Notes: a model not told the origin generated them from the letters alone. 37,782 bases of DNA from Colimorpha_A sp045533115 (GCA_045533115.1 JAZSHF010000073.1:1-37782), one strand, 5' to 3'; positions 14,350-23,058 are shown, counted from the stretch's first letter. Numbers and translations are program-made.

Positions 14350-15744
14350 ATGAAAAGAACAACTATTAAAGAACTGTATGCAAGCCCCGAAAGCTTTGCA
14401 GATACTAAGATAACCGTTTGCGGCTGGTGCCGTTCGATAAGAGCGAGCAACGTATTCGGATTTATCGACCTTAACGACGGAAGCACCCTTCCTTGCCTTC
14501 AGGTAGTATTTGAAGCGGAGAAGCTTGAGAACTATTCAGAAGTTGCCAAGCAGAACGTCGGTGCGTCCTTCTCGATCACGGGTACGCTAGTTCTCACTCC
14601 CGAGGCAAAGCAGCCCTTCGAGCTTAATGCAGAGGAGATCGATGTAACGGGTACTTCTACTCCCGACTATCCGCTTCAGAAGAAGCGTCATTCCGACGAA
14701 TTTCTCCGTACGATCGCGCATCTCCGTCCGAGAACTAACAAGTACGAGGCGGTATTCCGCGTCCGTTCGGTTGCCGCTTACGCGATCCACAAGTTCTTCC
14801 AGGAGAGAAACTTCGTTTACGTTCACACTCCGATAATCACGGGAAGCGACTGCGAGGGTGCAGGCGAAATGTTCCGCGTTACCACTCTTGACCTCGACAA
14901 TCTTCCCAAGACCGAGGATGGACAGGTAGATTTCTCGCAAGACTTCTTCGGCAAGAGCACGAACCTTACCGTTTCGGGTCAGCTTAACGTCGAGACCTAT
15001 GCTATGGCGTTCGCTAACGTATACACATTCGGCCCGACCTTCCGCGCAGAGAAGTCGAACACTCCCCGTCACGCGGCAGAGTTCTGGATGATGGAGCCCG
15101 AGATGGCGTTCGCCGATCTCAACGACGATATGGAAGTTATTGAGAGCATGCTTAAGTACGTTGTAGCATACGTTATGGAGCAGTGTCCTTACGAGCTTGA
15201 GCTTTTCAACAAGTTTATTGATACAACACTTCTTACTCGTCTTAACAACATCGTTAATTCCGACTTCGTCCGTCTACCTTACACCGAGGCAGTCAAGCTC
15301 GTTAAGGAAAGCGGCGTTAAGTTTGATTATCCGCTTGATTGGGGTATGGACCTCCAGACCGAGCACGAGAGATACCTTACCGAGCAGGTATTCGGTAAGC
15401 CGGTATTCGTTACCGATTGGCCTCGTGACATCAAGGCGTTCTATATGCGCGTAAACGATGACGGAAAGACCGTCGCGGCAGTTGACCTCCTTGTTCCCGG
15501 TGTCGGTGAGCTTGTCGGCGGTTCTCAGAGAGAGGAGCGTCTTGACGTGCTTCTCGAGAGCATCGACAAGTTCGGTCTTAAGCCCGAGGATTACAGCTGG
15601 TACGTTGACCTTCGCCGTTACGGCGGCGCTAAGCACGCCGGCTTCGGTCTCGGCTTCGAGCGTCTTATCATGTATATGACGGGCATCTCGAACATCCGTG
15701 ACGTTGAATCCTTCCCGAGAACTACGGGATCGGCTGAGTTCTAA
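14350..15744 (+). CDS. asnS: Asparaginyl-tRNA synthetase
   Basis: Charges tRNA-Asn. The protein of 464 residues has an N-terminal OB-fold anticodon-binding domain (CGWCRSIRAS, FGFIDLNDGS) and a class II catalytic core: motif 2 as FGPTFRAEKSNTPRHAAEFW cut at RAEKSNTPRHAAEFW (about residue 228) and motif 3 as GFGLGFERLIMY near the C-terminus, followed by IRDVESFPRT. The asparaginyl rather than aspartyl type is indicated by SGQLNVETYAMAF. There is no T-box leader: only 25 nt separate it from citrate synthase. AAAGGA precedes ATG 14350. A strong terminator follows. Confidence 0.96.
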   Translation: MKRTTIKELYASPESFADTKITVCGWCRSIRASNVFGFIDLNDGSTLPCLQVVFEAEKLENYSEVAKQNVGASFSITGTLVLTPEAKQPFELNAEEIDVTGTSTPDYPLQKKRHSDEFLRTIAHLRPRTNKYEAVFRVRSVAAYAIHKFFQERNFVYVHTPIITGSDCEGAGEMFRVTTLDLDNLPKTEDGQVDFSQDFFGKSTNLTVSGQLNVETYAMAFANVYTFGPTFRAEKSNTPRHAAEFWMMEPEMAFADLNDDMEVIESMLKYVVAYVMEQCPYELELFNKFIDTTLLTRLNNIVNSDFVRLPYTEAVKLVKESGVKFDYPLDWGMDLQTEHERYLTEQVFGKPVFVTDWPRDIKAFYMRVNDDGKTVAAVDLLVPGVGELVGGSQREERLDVLLESIDKFGLKPEDYSWYVDLRRYGGAKHAGFGLGFERLIMYMTGISNIRDVESFPRTTGSAEF

Positions 15745-15748
15745 AAAC

Positions 15749-15776
15749 AAAAATCCACCCGAGAGGGTGGATTTTT
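15749..15776 (+). terminator. Intrinsic terminator after asnS
   Basis: A perfect 12-nt inverted repeat (15749-15760 with 15765-15776), core ATCCACCC/GGGTGGAT with a GAGA loop and a T run. It begins four bases past the asnS stop. Confidence 0.9.
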
Positions 15777-15800
15777 GGATAAAAGAGAATAGAAAAGGAA

Positions 15801-15826
15801 AAACCGTCTGCGCCTGCAGACGGTTT
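15801..15826 (-). terminator. Intrinsic terminator after trkH
   Basis: AAACCGTCTGC (15801-15811) pairs with GCAGACGGTTT (15816-15826). On the minus strand the stem is followed by TTTTTCC, six bases beyond the trkH stop codon, so it ends the trkA-trkH transcript. Confidence 0.85.
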
Positions 15827-15831
15827 ATATT

Positions 15832-17280
15832 TTATTTCTTTCTCCAAGTCGCGGGGGAGAGTGCAAGGAGTATCGGGAAGATCTCAAGTCGTCCTATCAG
15901 CATTGCAAAGGAGAGGATGATCTTTGAGAAGCTCGAAAATAATGAGTAGTTTGCAGCAGCGTCACCGTATGCAGGACCGATATTGTTAAGGCACGAGGCA
16001 ACTGAGCTTAGCGTCGTTTCGATATTGTATCCGTCAATTGAGATGAGCAGAACAAGTGAAAGGAATATAATGAAGTAGGTTATAAGATATACGCTCGTGC
16101 TGTGGATCGTTGCGTCATCGACCGTTTTTCCCTCAAGCTTCACAACGTTGACCGAACGCGGACGAAGCATTTTTCGCAGGTCCGCCTTAACGGTTTTGAT
16201 AAGCAGCATAACGCGGCTGACCTTAAGACCTCCTGCCGTTGAGCCGGCGCAGCTTCCTATGATCATGAGTATCAAAAGCACAGTCTTTGAAAATCCGGGC
16301 CACTCTATGGCAAAGTTGGTCGTCGTATATCCCGTCGTTGAAACGATAGATGCGACTTGAAAAGCGGAATGACGAATTGTTTCGCCAATTGATGAAAAAA
16401 GATGAGAAATATTGATAGAAACTACGACTATAGATGTTAGGACGATTCCGAGATAGCACCAAAGCTCGCTGCTCTTGATAGCAGAAGTGAATTTCTTTAT
16501 CAGAACAAGGTAGAAAAGGTTAAAGTTTATACCGAAAAGGAGCATAAACACCGTTATCACCCACTGTAAATACGGTGAATAGCTTGCGATGCTGTCCGCC
16601 TTTATGCCGAAGCCGCCAGTACCTGCCGTACCGAACGTGTGAAGAAGACTGTCAAACAGCGGCATACCCCCGCAGAGCAGGAACACGAGCATGATACCCG
16701 TCAGAGCAACATAAATGAGATAAAGGATTTTTGCGGTCTCTCTGATCTTTGGAACGATTTTACCGACGATAGGTCCCGGAACCTCAGCTCGCATTATATG
16801 TATTGAGCGACCCGAGTCCGTCGGAAGAATTGCCATAAGGAAGACAAGCACTCCCATACCGCCGATCCAGTGCGTAAAGGAGCGCCAGAAAAGCATACCG
16901 CGGCTCATTGCTTCTATTTCAGCACCGCTGAGGATCGTTGCTCCCGTCGTCGTGAAGCCGCTGACTGTTTCGAAGAACGCATCTACGTAAGACGGAATGA
17001 ATTTTCCGATAACGAATGGAAGTGCGCCGACCGCCGAGACAGCGAGCCACGCAAGCGCGACTATTGCAAATCCCTCTTTTGCGAATATCAGCTTGTTTTT
17101 AGTGTGTGACAGAGCGCTCATGATAAGTCCTACTCCGAGCGCGATTCCCGCAGAGATCGCAAACGCGATGACCGACGAGGTCTCTTTATATATGACGGAG
17201 CAGAGAAGCGGAAGCATAAAGAGGATCGCTTCAAGGATCAGAATGTGTCCTGTCGTGTAAAATACCATTTTGCGGTTCAT
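15832..17280 (-). CDS. trkH: Trk/Ktr-type potassium transporter, membrane subunit
   Basis: The pore-forming subunit of K+ uptake. The 482-residue protein has about ten to twelve membrane helices arranged as four pore-loop repeats; the filter segments are visible as SGFTTTGATIL (loop 1), GTAGTGGFGIK (loop 2), VSTTGYTTTNF (loop 3) and a more divergent ASCLNNIGPAYG (loop 4). ATG 17280 is preceded by AAGGCGG and lies 12 nt after the trkA stop, so trkA and trkH form a two-gene operon. The partner TrkA gates the pore by nucleotide binding. Length is normal for TrkH rather than the shorter KtrB. Confidence 0.94.
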   Translation of the reverse strand: MNRKMVFYTTGHILILEAILFMLPLLCSVIYKETSSVIAFAISAGIALGVGLIMSALSHTKNKLIFAKEGFAIVALAWLAVSAVGALPFVIGKFIPSYVDAFFETVSGFTTTGATILSGAEIEAMSRGMLFWRSFTHWIGGMGVLVFLMAILPTDSGRSIHIMRAEVPGPIVGKIVPKIRETAKILYLIYVALTGIMLVFLLCGGMPLFDSLLHTFGTAGTGGFGIKADSIASYSPYLQWVITVFMLLFGINFNLFYLVLIKKFTSAIKSSELWCYLGIVLTSIVVVSINISHLFSSIGETIRHSAFQVASIVSTTGYTTTNFAIEWPGFSKTVLLILMIIGSCAGSTAGGLKVSRVMLLIKTVKADLRKMLRPRSVNVVKLEGKTVDDATIHSTSVYLITYFIIFLSLVLLISIDGYNIETTLSSVASCLNNIGPAYGDAAANYSLFSSFSKIILSFAMLIGRLEIFPILLALSPATWRKK

Positions 17281-17292
17281 ACTTACACCGCC

Positions 17293-18651
17293 TTATTTGA
17301 GTATACCCGAAAGGTCGGAAAGCTTCTGTCCCGCCGCGATAACCACGACTCGGTCACCTGCGAGAATAACGTCGTTACCGCCGGGAATGACAGTCTTGCT
17401 GTCTCTGATAATTCCTGCGATAAGAATGTTGCTTTTCAGCTTAAGGTCCTTAAGCGGAATGCCGTTTATCCTCGGATCGGCTACAACGTTGAATTCAAGC
17501 GCCTCGGCATCTCCGTCCATAAGCTTGTAAAGCGTTTCGACGTTGCTTCCGAGCGAGTTCTGAAGCGCGCGAGCGTAGCTTACGAGCTGATCGGAGATCA
17601 TCTTCTTCGGCGAAACTACTGTGTCAACACCGAGCTTTTCCGCCATGAGCGCAAGCTCCTCACGGTTTACCTTCGAGATAGTCTTCGGTACGCCTTGGTT
17701 TGATGCGAATATGGAAATGAGGATATTTTCCTCGTCCGTGCCGGTGAGGGAGACGAATGCGTCAAGGTCATTTACGCCCTCTTCGACGAGAAGCTCCTGC
17801 TGTGCGCCGTCACCGTTTATTATCACCGCGCCGGGCAGGGTCTCGCAAAGGAGCTTTGCCTTCGTCAGATCCTTTTCGATTATCTTAACGTTACAGCCGA
17901 TTGAAAGAAGCATCTCCGAAAGGTATACGGCAGTTCGGCTTCCGCCGAGAATCATAACGTTTTTCGCCTGCTTCTGAAGAAGTCCTGCCGCCTTGAAGAA
18001 CTTTTGGATCTCGGTGTGAGTTGCGGTTATACCGACAGTATCGTTACTCTTAAGAACGAAATTACCGTCGGGGATGAACATATCGTTACCGCGCTTGACG
18101 CAGCAGACAAGCACCTTCGCCTTATATTTTTCGCGAAGCTCGCTCAGCTTTACTCCGTCAAACACCGAATCGGGCTTTAGGCGCAGCTCGACCATTTCAA
18201 GATATCTGCCGCTGAAGGTTTCGATCTTAACGGCAGAGGGGGATTTAAGTACGTTAAAAAGCACTTGCGCCGCAAGCAACTCGGGATTTATTGAGAGGGA
18301 AAGCTCAAGCTGTTCCTTCATAAAGGTAAGACTGCTGTCATTATACTCCGGCGTTCTGATCCTCGCGATAGTGTAAGAAGCACCAAGCTTCTTTGCAAGG
18401 AAGCAGGACAGCATATTGAACTCGTCGGAGCCGGTCGCCGCGATAAACAGCTCCGCATCCTTTACACCTGCTTCAACAAGAATATCGCTGTCGACACCGT
18501 TTCCGCAAATGCCCATAACGTCGTATATATTCGTAAGCTCGGTAATCACCGAAGGATCGGAATCGATAGCAACGATATCGTGTCCTTCACTTGTAAGAGA
18601 GGAAAGAAGGGTAGAGCCTATCTTACCGCAGCCGACTATAAGAATCTTCAT
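17293..18651 (-). CDS. trkA: Trk/Ktr potassium uptake regulatory subunit with two RCK domains
   Basis: The cytoplasmic gating ring subunit that binds NAD(H)/ATP and controls TrkH. The 452 residues hold two RCK_N-RCK_C halves. The first nucleotide-binding motif is intact (IVGCGKIGSTL with an acidic residue at the end of strand 2, AIDSDP). The second is degenerate (ILGGSRTAVYL, about residue 235), with Ser/Ala instead of the usual glycines, so only the first half may bind nucleotide normally; this also occurs in other TrkA proteins. ATG 18651 has a GGAAGG site upstream and its own promoter. It is followed by trkH after 12 nt. Confidence 0.94.
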   Translation of the reverse strand: MKILIVGCGKIGSTLLSSLTSEGHDIVAIDSDPSVITELTNIYDVMGICGNGVDSDILVEAGVKDAELFIAATGSDEFNMLSCFLAKKLGASYTIARIRTPEYNDSSLTFMKEQLELSLSINPELLAAQVLFNVLKSPSAVKIETFSGRYLEMVELRLKPDSVFDGVKLSELREKYKAKVLVCCVKRGNDMFIPDGNFVLKSNDTVGITATHTEIQKFFKAAGLLQKQAKNVMILGGSRTAVYLSEMLLSIGCNVKIIEKDLTKAKLLCETLPGAVIINGDGAQQELLVEEGVNDLDAFVSLTGTDEENILISIFASNQGVPKTISKVNREELALMAEKLGVDTVVSPKKMISDQLVSYARALQNSLGSNVETLYKLMDGDAEALEFNVVADPRINGIPLKDLKLKSNILIAGIIRDSKTVIPGGNDVILAGDRVVVIAAGQKLSDLSGILK

Positions 18652-18687
18652 TTCTTATGCCTTCCTTATTTGTAAGTTGATAGTAAA

Positions 18688-18716
18688 ATTATATCACTAT
18701 AATAAGCAAAAAGCAA
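18688..18716 (-). promoter_or_regulatory. Promoter for trkA-trkH
   Basis: On the minus strand TTGCTT (18711-18716), 17 nt, then a perfect TATAAT (18688-18693). It is 36 nt upstream of the trkA start. Confidence 0.7.
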
Positions 18717-18800
18717 GTGGTAAAAAGGACTACAATTAACCGAAATTTCCGTATGGGCGACAATAAAATAAAAATAATTGCGTTAAGTAGTAAAAAATAC

Positions 18801-18830
18801 TTGACAAATGACCTAAAATATGTATATAAT
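18801..18830 (+). promoter_or_regulatory. Promoter for rpmH-rnpA
   Basis: A perfect TTGACA (18801-18806) and a perfect TATAAT (18825-18830) with an 18-nt spacer, 45 nt before rpmH. The 224-nt gap between trkA and rpmH otherwise holds only AT-rich sequence; I see no TTATNCACA DnaA boxes. Confidence 0.85.
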
Positions 18831-18875
18831 ATAGAGTAACGTCATTAAACGCCAAGGAAAAGGAGTGACACAAAA

Positions 18876-19010
18876 ATGCTTAGAACATACCAGCCGAAAA
18901 AGCTTCAGAGAAAGAAAGAGCACGGCTTCCGCGAGAGAATGAGCACTGCAAACGGAAGAAAGGTACTCAAGAGAAGACGCGCTAAGGGCAGAGCAAGACT
19001 TACCCACTGA
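18876..19010 (+). CDS. rpmH: 50S ribosomal protein L34
   Basis: The 44-residue protein is very basic and matches L34 along its whole length: YQPKKLQRKKEHGFRERMST cut at YQPKKLQRKKEHGFR, then NGRKVLKRRRAKGRARLTH. In the usual protein the third position region is RTYQP, as here. AAAGGAG lies 10 nt upstream of ATG 18876. It is the first gene of the conserved rpmH-rnpA-yidD-yidC-jag string. In many bacteria dnaA is transcribed divergently next to rpmH; here trkA takes that position. Confidence 0.97.
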   Translation: MLRTYQPKKLQRKKEHGFRERMSTANGRKVLKRRRAKGRARLTH

Positions 19011-19039
19011 TTCTTCTCAATTCAAGAAGGGGTAAAGGT

Positions 19040-19414
19040 GTGAAAGAATTCGCCATAAAAGAAAACCATCTTTTCGTTAAGGCGTATCAGGGCGGGAAGC
19101 GGTACGTTACCGATACCGTTGCCGTGTACGTTCTTAAAGACCTGAAGGCAGGGCGTCTTCGTAAGGAAAATCCGCAGAAGGAATTTCTTAACCGCATTGG
19201 TTTTACCGCAACGACGAAGCTCGGACATGCCGTAGTCCGTAACCGCGCAAAGCGCGTTATGCGTGCGGCGTATCGAAATATCATATCGTGTAACCCCATA
19301 AAGACCGGAAACCTTATCGTAATTACCGCAAGGGAAAAAATACGTGAGGCGAAATCCGATCAGGTCGGGCGCGATATGAACCGTGCTTTTAATAAGCTTG
19401 AGCTTTTTAAGTGA
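19040..19414 (+). CDS. rnpA: Ribonuclease P protein component
   Basis: The protein cofactor of RNase P, which with the RNA subunit (not in this window) removes tRNA 5' leaders. The 124 residues contain the RNR motif in AVVRNRAKRVMRAAYR (about 66-81) that contacts the RNA. It begins at GTG 19040 with AAGGGG upstream; it lies 29 nt after rpmH and shares its promoter. Basic and of ordinary length. The next gene, yidD, is separated by 93 nt containing a hairpin. Confidence 0.95.
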   Translation: MKEFAIKENHLFVKAYQGGKRYVTDTVAVYVLKDLKAGRLRKENPQKEFLNRIGFTATTKLGHAVVRNRAKRVMRAAYRNIISCNPIKTGNLIVITAREKIREAKSDQVGRDMNRAFNKLELFK

Positions 19415-19436
19415 CGGCTTTCTTCTTGATTTTTTC

Positions 19437-19458
19437 GGCGGACTGTAACAGGTCCGCC
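19437..19458 (+). terminator. Weak terminator or attenuator between rnpA and yidD
   Basis: GGCGGAC (19437-19443) pairs perfectly with GTCCGCC (19452-19458), loop of 8 nt, followed by ATTTTGTT. The interrupted T run suggests partial termination, so expression of yidD-yidC-jag may be lower than that of rpmH-rnpA. Confidence 0.6.
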
Positions 19459-19507
19459 ATTTTGTTAGTATATTGGCAAATATATTAACTCAAACTACGG
19501 AGGAACT

Positions 19508-19810
19508 ATGAAAAGATTTTTTCTGTGGCTCATTGATATTTACAGAAAATATATTTCACCTCTGAAAAAGCGTCCGTGCTGTCGCTTTTATCCTTCCTGC
19601 TCGACCTACGCCTACGAGGCAATAAGCGAGTGGGGCGCGATACGTGGATTCTTTTTAACGGTGTGGCGGATACTTCGCTGCAATCCGTTCTGTCGAGGCG
19701 GCATCGACCGTGTCCCGAAAAAGGGCGCTTTCCGTAAGATGACGGCGGAAAGAATTGTTTACCGTGGCCGTGGCAAGGAGTTAAAAAACGAGAACTCCGA
19801 TAAAAATTGA
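19508..19810 (+). CDS. yidD: Membrane protein insertion efficiency factor YidD
   Basis: A small peripheral membrane protein that assists YidC-dependent insertion. The 100 residues include the family signatures CRFYPSCSTYAYEAI (about 25-39) and RCNPFCRGGIDRVP (about 57-70), with an N-terminal amphipathic helix (FFLWLIDIYRKYISPLK). A GGAGG-type ribosome binding site precedes ATG 19508. Its stop overlaps a TTG that could serve as an alternative start for yidC. The C-terminus carries extra basic/acidic residues (KNENSDKN) beyond the conserved core. Confidence 0.95.
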   Translation: MKRFFLWLIDIYRKYISPLKKRPCCRFYPSCSTYAYEAISEWGAIRGFFLTVWRILRCNPFCRGGIDRVPKKGAFRKMTAERIVYRGRGKELKNENSDKN

Positions 19811-19842
19811 AAGGACGCTTGTTTATACAAGCTGTAAGAAAA

Positions 19843-21048
19843 ATGGGTTTTTTGAATAAACCGATAGGTTGGATAATCAACTTATGCTATAAGCTCGTAC
19901 CGAACTATGCGATCGCGCTTCTTATTTTTGCGATAATAATGAAGCTGCTTCTTTTCCCCTTCGGTATTAAACAGCAGAAAAATATGCTCCGACAGGCGAA
20001 GCTTCGCCCGAAGGAGCAGGCAATTCGTAAGCGCTATGCAGGACGCGACGACCAGGTTACCCGTCAGAAGATGCAGGAAGACCTGATGAAGCTTTATCAG
20101 GACGAGGGCTATAATCCCGCTTCGGGATGTCTTCCTATGATACTTCAGCTTTTTATCGTCTTTGCGGTTTACGGTGTAATGCGCCAGCCTGTTACCTATG
20201 TGTCTGATCTTTCCAAGACCGAGGTCAAAGAGCTTGGCGTCGAGATCGTGCGTCTTTACAATCTCGATGTGCTTGACAAAGAAGGTATTTCAGACGCTCT
20301 CTTGAAGAAAATCGATAAGCAGGCAAAAAAGGTTGAGTACGGTGAATACGGCGTGCCGATCTATGACAAGGTGGGCAACCCTTTTACCAAGGACGATGAG
20401 ATCGAATTCGTTCGTATAGTAAGAAATAACTACCAAACTCTTGAAGAATTCGGGCGTGTCCCCGAAGGCGTAACCTATAAGGATCTGCCTAATTTCTACC
20501 TCTTTGGCGAGACCTTTGACCTTTCGGTATATCCGACCGTCGCCCTTAACTGGTATATCCTTATACCGATACTGACATTCGTATTTACCTTCGGAAGTAT
20601 GAAGCTGTCGAAGAAGTTTATGTATCAGTCCGATATTCAGCAGCAGCAAAGCGCGGATATGGGTTGTTCGATGAAGATAATGGACTACGTGATGCCCCTT
20701 ATGTCGACGTTCATTACCTTCGGTATGCCTTCGATCATCGCGGTTTATTGGATATACAATAACGTGCTTTCCTTCGGTCAGCAGGTTGCGCTCAAGTATA
20801 TGTACCCGGTTCCCGTATTTACGGAGGAGGATTACAAGCGCGCTGAGATCGAAATGAACAAGGGCGTTAAGCAGTATAAGAAGAAGGCGAATACAGGCAA
20901 GCGCGCCGCTCACCGCATCGACCTTGATGACGATGAAGTAGCTCCGGCGCCGAAGCCCGAGCCGAAGAAAAAACAGGACCCCAAGGCGTCCCTTATCGCT
21001 CCCGCCGATATGAAGGACGAAACCGATAAAAAGTCTGAAAAAGACTGA
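19843..21048 (+). CDS. yidC: Membrane protein insertase YidC/SpoIIIJ
   Basis: Inserts proteins into the cytoplasmic membrane; in spore formers the SpoIIIJ version is needed for forespore sigma-G activity. I choose ATG 19843 because MGFLNKPIGWIINLCYK matches the usual N-terminus of clostridial homologues; there is no strong ribosome binding site, and TTG 19807 overlapping the yidD stop (TTGA) is an alternative. The protein has the LVPNYAIALLIFAI helix followed by Lys where most insertases have the groove Arg, the SGCLPMILQLFIVFAVY helix, a roughly 100-residue hydrophilic insert (about 140-235), then further helices (YPTVALNWYILIPILTF, TFGMPSIIAVYWIYNN). The tail is a long charged Lys/Pro-rich segment that may contact ribosomes. 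Unlike typical lipoprotein-type YidC2, no lipobox is seen. Confidence 0.93.
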   Translation: MGFLNKPIGWIINLCYKLVPNYAIALLIFAIIMKLLLFPFGIKQQKNMLRQAKLRPKEQAIRKRYAGRDDQVTRQKMQEDLMKLYQDEGYNPASGCLPMILQLFIVFAVYGVMRQPVTYVSDLSKTEVKELGVEIVRLYNLDVLDKEGISDALLKKIDKQAKKVEYGEYGVPIYDKVGNPFTKDDEIEFVRIVRNNYQTLEEFGRVPEGVTYKDLPNFYLFGETFDLSVYPTVALNWYILIPILTFVFTFGSMKLSKKFMYQSDIQQQQSADMGCSMKIMDYVMPLMSTFITFGMPSIIAVYWIYNNVLSFGQQVALKYMYPVPVFTEEDYKRAEIEMNKGVKQYKKKANTGKRAAHRIDLDDDEVAPAPKPEPKKKQDPKASLIAPADMKDETDKKSEKD

Positions 21049-21067
21049 AAAACAAGGATGTGAATGA

Positions 21068-21874
21068 ATGAAACAGGAAATAACCGTTACCGCTAAAACG
21101 ATCGAGGCGGCGGTGAACGAGGGCGCTGAAAAGCTCGGTGTTTCCTCCTCTGCCGTAACCTATGAGGTTATTGAAGCACCGAAAAAGGGCTTCCTCGGAT
21201 TCGGCGAAACTCCCGCTACCGTAAAGGTAAGCTATGTTTCCTCTCCCGAAATGACCGCGCTTTCCTTCGTTAAGACACTTATAAGAGATATGGACATAAT
21301 CGCCGATGCGACCATCTCCGTAATTCCCGGAAGCAAGAGAGCTTTCCTTATAAACATTACGGGTGAGGAAGCAAGCGTTCTTATCGGACATCACGGCGAT
21401 ACCCTTGATTCTCTTCAGTATCTCACCAATCTCGCCGCAAACCGCCGCGAAGAGGACGACGAGAGCAATTACACGAGAATTACCGTTGACGTTGAGAACT
21501 ACCGCTCAAAGCGTGAGGACACCCTCCGCCGTCTCGCAAGAAGAATGGCTGACAAGGCACTCCGTTACCGCAAAAACGTAACTCTTGAGCCGATGAATGC
21601 CTATGAGAGAAGAATAATCCATTCCGAAATTCAGGGCATTTCGGGCGTTACGACGAATTCCGTCGGCGCAGATAATAACCGCCGCGTAGTTATCAGCTGT
21701 GACGGCGCATCGAGCGCACCCAAGACGCCTGCGCGTCCTCCCCGTACAGCCGCTTCGAGAATAGTTCCGAAGAATAAGATAGAGAAGAGAGCACGTTTTG
21801 ACGATTCTCCCCCCGAATATCAGCTCGGTGACAGCTACGCGGAAGAAAACGCAGCTGAAGCTGACGACGAGTAA
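21068..21874 (+). CDS. jag: SpoIIIJ-associated RNA-binding protein Jag/KhpB
   Basis: Jag (KhpB) is a cytoplasmic RNA-binding protein encoded next to yidC/spoIIIJ in most Firmicutes. The 268 residues show a Jag_N domain (1-50, ending GFLGFGETPATVKV), a KH domain around ITGEEASVLIGHHGDTLDSL (the GxxG-type loop is IGHHGD), and an R3H domain with RRMADKALRYRK and NAYERRIIH. The tail (about 220-268) is low complexity, basic then acidic. It starts 20 nt after yidC with AAGGATG upstream. The stop lies at the edge of a terminator shared with convergent spoIIIAH. Confidence 0.95.
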   Translation: MKQEITVTAKTIEAAVNEGAEKLGVSSSAVTYEVIEAPKKGFLGFGETPATVKVSYVSSPEMTALSFVKTLIRDMDIIADATISVIPGSKRAFLINITGEEASVLIGHHGDTLDSLQYLTNLAANRREEDDESNYTRITVDVENYRSKREDTLRRLARRMADKALRYRKNVTLEPMNAYERRIIHSEIQGISGVTTNSVGADNNRRVVISCDGASSAPKTPARPPRTAASRIVPKNKIEKRARFDDSPPEYQLGDSYAEENAAEADDE

Positions 21875-21916
21875 TAACAAAAAACCGTTTGGAATTTCCA
21901 AACGGTTTTTTGTTAT
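21875..21916. terminator. Shared bidirectional terminator of jag and spoIIIAH
   Basis: The arms, from TAACAAAAAACCGTTTGG (21875-21892) to CCAAACGGTTTTTTGTTA (21898-21915), are fully complementary. A6 and T6 tracts make it work both ways. The spoIIIAH stop codon (21913-21915) is inside the right arm and the jag stop ends at 21874, so the two convergent operons share almost every base of this spacer. Confidence 0.93.
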
Positions 21917-22497
21917 GCGATCTTTTCGATGATCTTCGTGTTTGCGGGGAGAATGCCAGACTGCTCGTAAACGATCTCCTGGATCTGTGCTACCTGATTA
22001 GGCATAAGAGCGCTCGAGGTCTTGACGATAACGCTGCAGCCGCTGTCGCTGATTACAGCGATGCACTTTTCAAAGCCCTTTGCGGTAACGAGCGATTCGA
22101 TCTTTCCCTCGTTCTCGATTGCAGAGGCAATCTTCGAGATCTCCTGCATTGCGACGACCTTTGATTCGTCGAGCGCCTCGGGGTTTTCAACTACGAGCTG
22201 AAGCACCTCGATTGCCTCGTCGCGAGATCTTTGGCGCTCGATCTGAGTTGATGCAAAGAAGCTGTCAACCTCGTTCAAGCTACCGCTTCCGTTGCCGTCA
22301 ACTACGATATTCCCGTTACCGGCTGAACCGCCTGCCTGCTTTGTTCCTGCGGTGAAGAGAGCTACGTTTAGCCATACCGCGCCGCCTATGACGAGAACCG
22401 AAAGGATGATTGCCAGATTTCTTCGTCCTATCTTTTTTACTGCCTCCTTGGTTTTTGCTACGATCAGAGCCGTGTTGGGCTTTTTGAGTTTAAGCAT
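21913..22497 (-). CDS. spoIIIAH: Stage III sporulation protein AH
   Basis: Mother-cell membrane protein that projects into the intermembrane space and pairs with forespore SpoIIQ to build the feeding-tube channel. The 194 residues comprise a basic cytoplasmic N-terminus, one transmembrane helix (about 29-48), a Gly/Asn-rich linker, and an extracytoplasmic YscJ/FliF-like ring domain beginning at FFASTQIERQRSRDEAIEVL and continuing with VENPEA and GFEKCIAVISDSGCSVIV. GGAGGA lies 6 nt before ATG 22497. It is the last gene of the operon, 39 nt after spoIIIAG, and ends in the terminator shared with jag. Confidence 0.95.
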   Translation of the reverse strand: MLKLKKPNTALIVAKTKEAVKKIGRRNLAIILSVLVIGGAVWLNVALFTAGTKQAGGSAGNGNIVVDGNGSGSLNEVDSFFASTQIERQRSRDEAIEVLQLVVENPEALDESKVVAMQEISKIASAIENEGKIESLVTAKGFEKCIAVISDSGCSVIVKTSSALMPNQVAQIQEIVYEQSGILPANTKIIEKIA

Positions 22498-22536
22498 AAG
22501 ATTCCTCCGAAAGTTTCTTTGGTAAAATATATGTGC

Positions 22537-23058
22537 TTAACCGCTGACATATACCTGATTTTGTGCTATGTCGAGGAGGGAAGACAGAAGCCTTGATATT
22601 TTTTCCTGATTTATCGGATTGCTTCCGCCGTAGCATACGACGGCAACGCCGCGTATCTTCGGATATACGAGCTTCACGACGATCGGCTCGTCGTTGCCGT
22701 TACGGTCGATTATAACGTATTCCTTTTCAGTTAGCGACCCGCCGTCGTAACGCCCGTTCTGCGCATAGATAGTTTCGGCGCAGGAATCTGCGGTAATTAT
22801 GACTGAAACGTCGGATATGCCGTCCATTTTGGAAAGTATTTGACTTATACGCATTTCGAGATTCTTGATGTATTCGTTAGTTACCTCTATCTGTGCCGAT
22901 AGATCGGGAATTGCCTTGTTTTCCGTTTTGGATTCGCCGTTTCCGACGAATATCAGGAAGACACCTGCGACGATTCCGATAAGAAGTAATATTACGGTCT
23001 TTTTGTTTTTGAATATTGCACTCAAAGCTCCATCGTTATTCTTCATACCCGATCTCAC
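22537..23058 (-). CDS. spoIIIAG: Stage III sporulation protein AG
   Basis: SpoIIIAG is a mother-cell membrane protein that forms a large ring in the mother cell-forespore channel. One membrane helix (VILLLIGIVAGVFLIFVG) is followed by an extracytoplasmic ring domain with the conserved YPKIRGVAVVCYGG near the C-terminus. I place the start at GTG 23058: AAAGGAG lies 7 nt upstream, which gives 173 residues; ATG 23046 is an alternative without a good site. Either start lies inside the end of spoIIIAF (overlap 11-23 nt), so translation is coupled. Confidence 0.93.
   Translation of the reverse strand: MRSGMKNNDGALSAIFKNKKTVILLLIGIVAGVFLIFVGNGESKTENKAIPDLSAQIEVTNEYIKNLEMRISQILSKMDGISDVSVIITADSCAETIYAQNGRYDGGSLTEKEYVIIDRNGNDEPIVVKLVYPKIRGVAVVCYGGSNPINQEKISRLLSSLLDIAQNQVYVSG

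Noticed and set aside
18652..18875. Replication origin next to rpmH
   Set aside because: No DnaA boxes, no dnaA gene, and no AT-rich unwinding element with repeated 9-mers seen in the gap.
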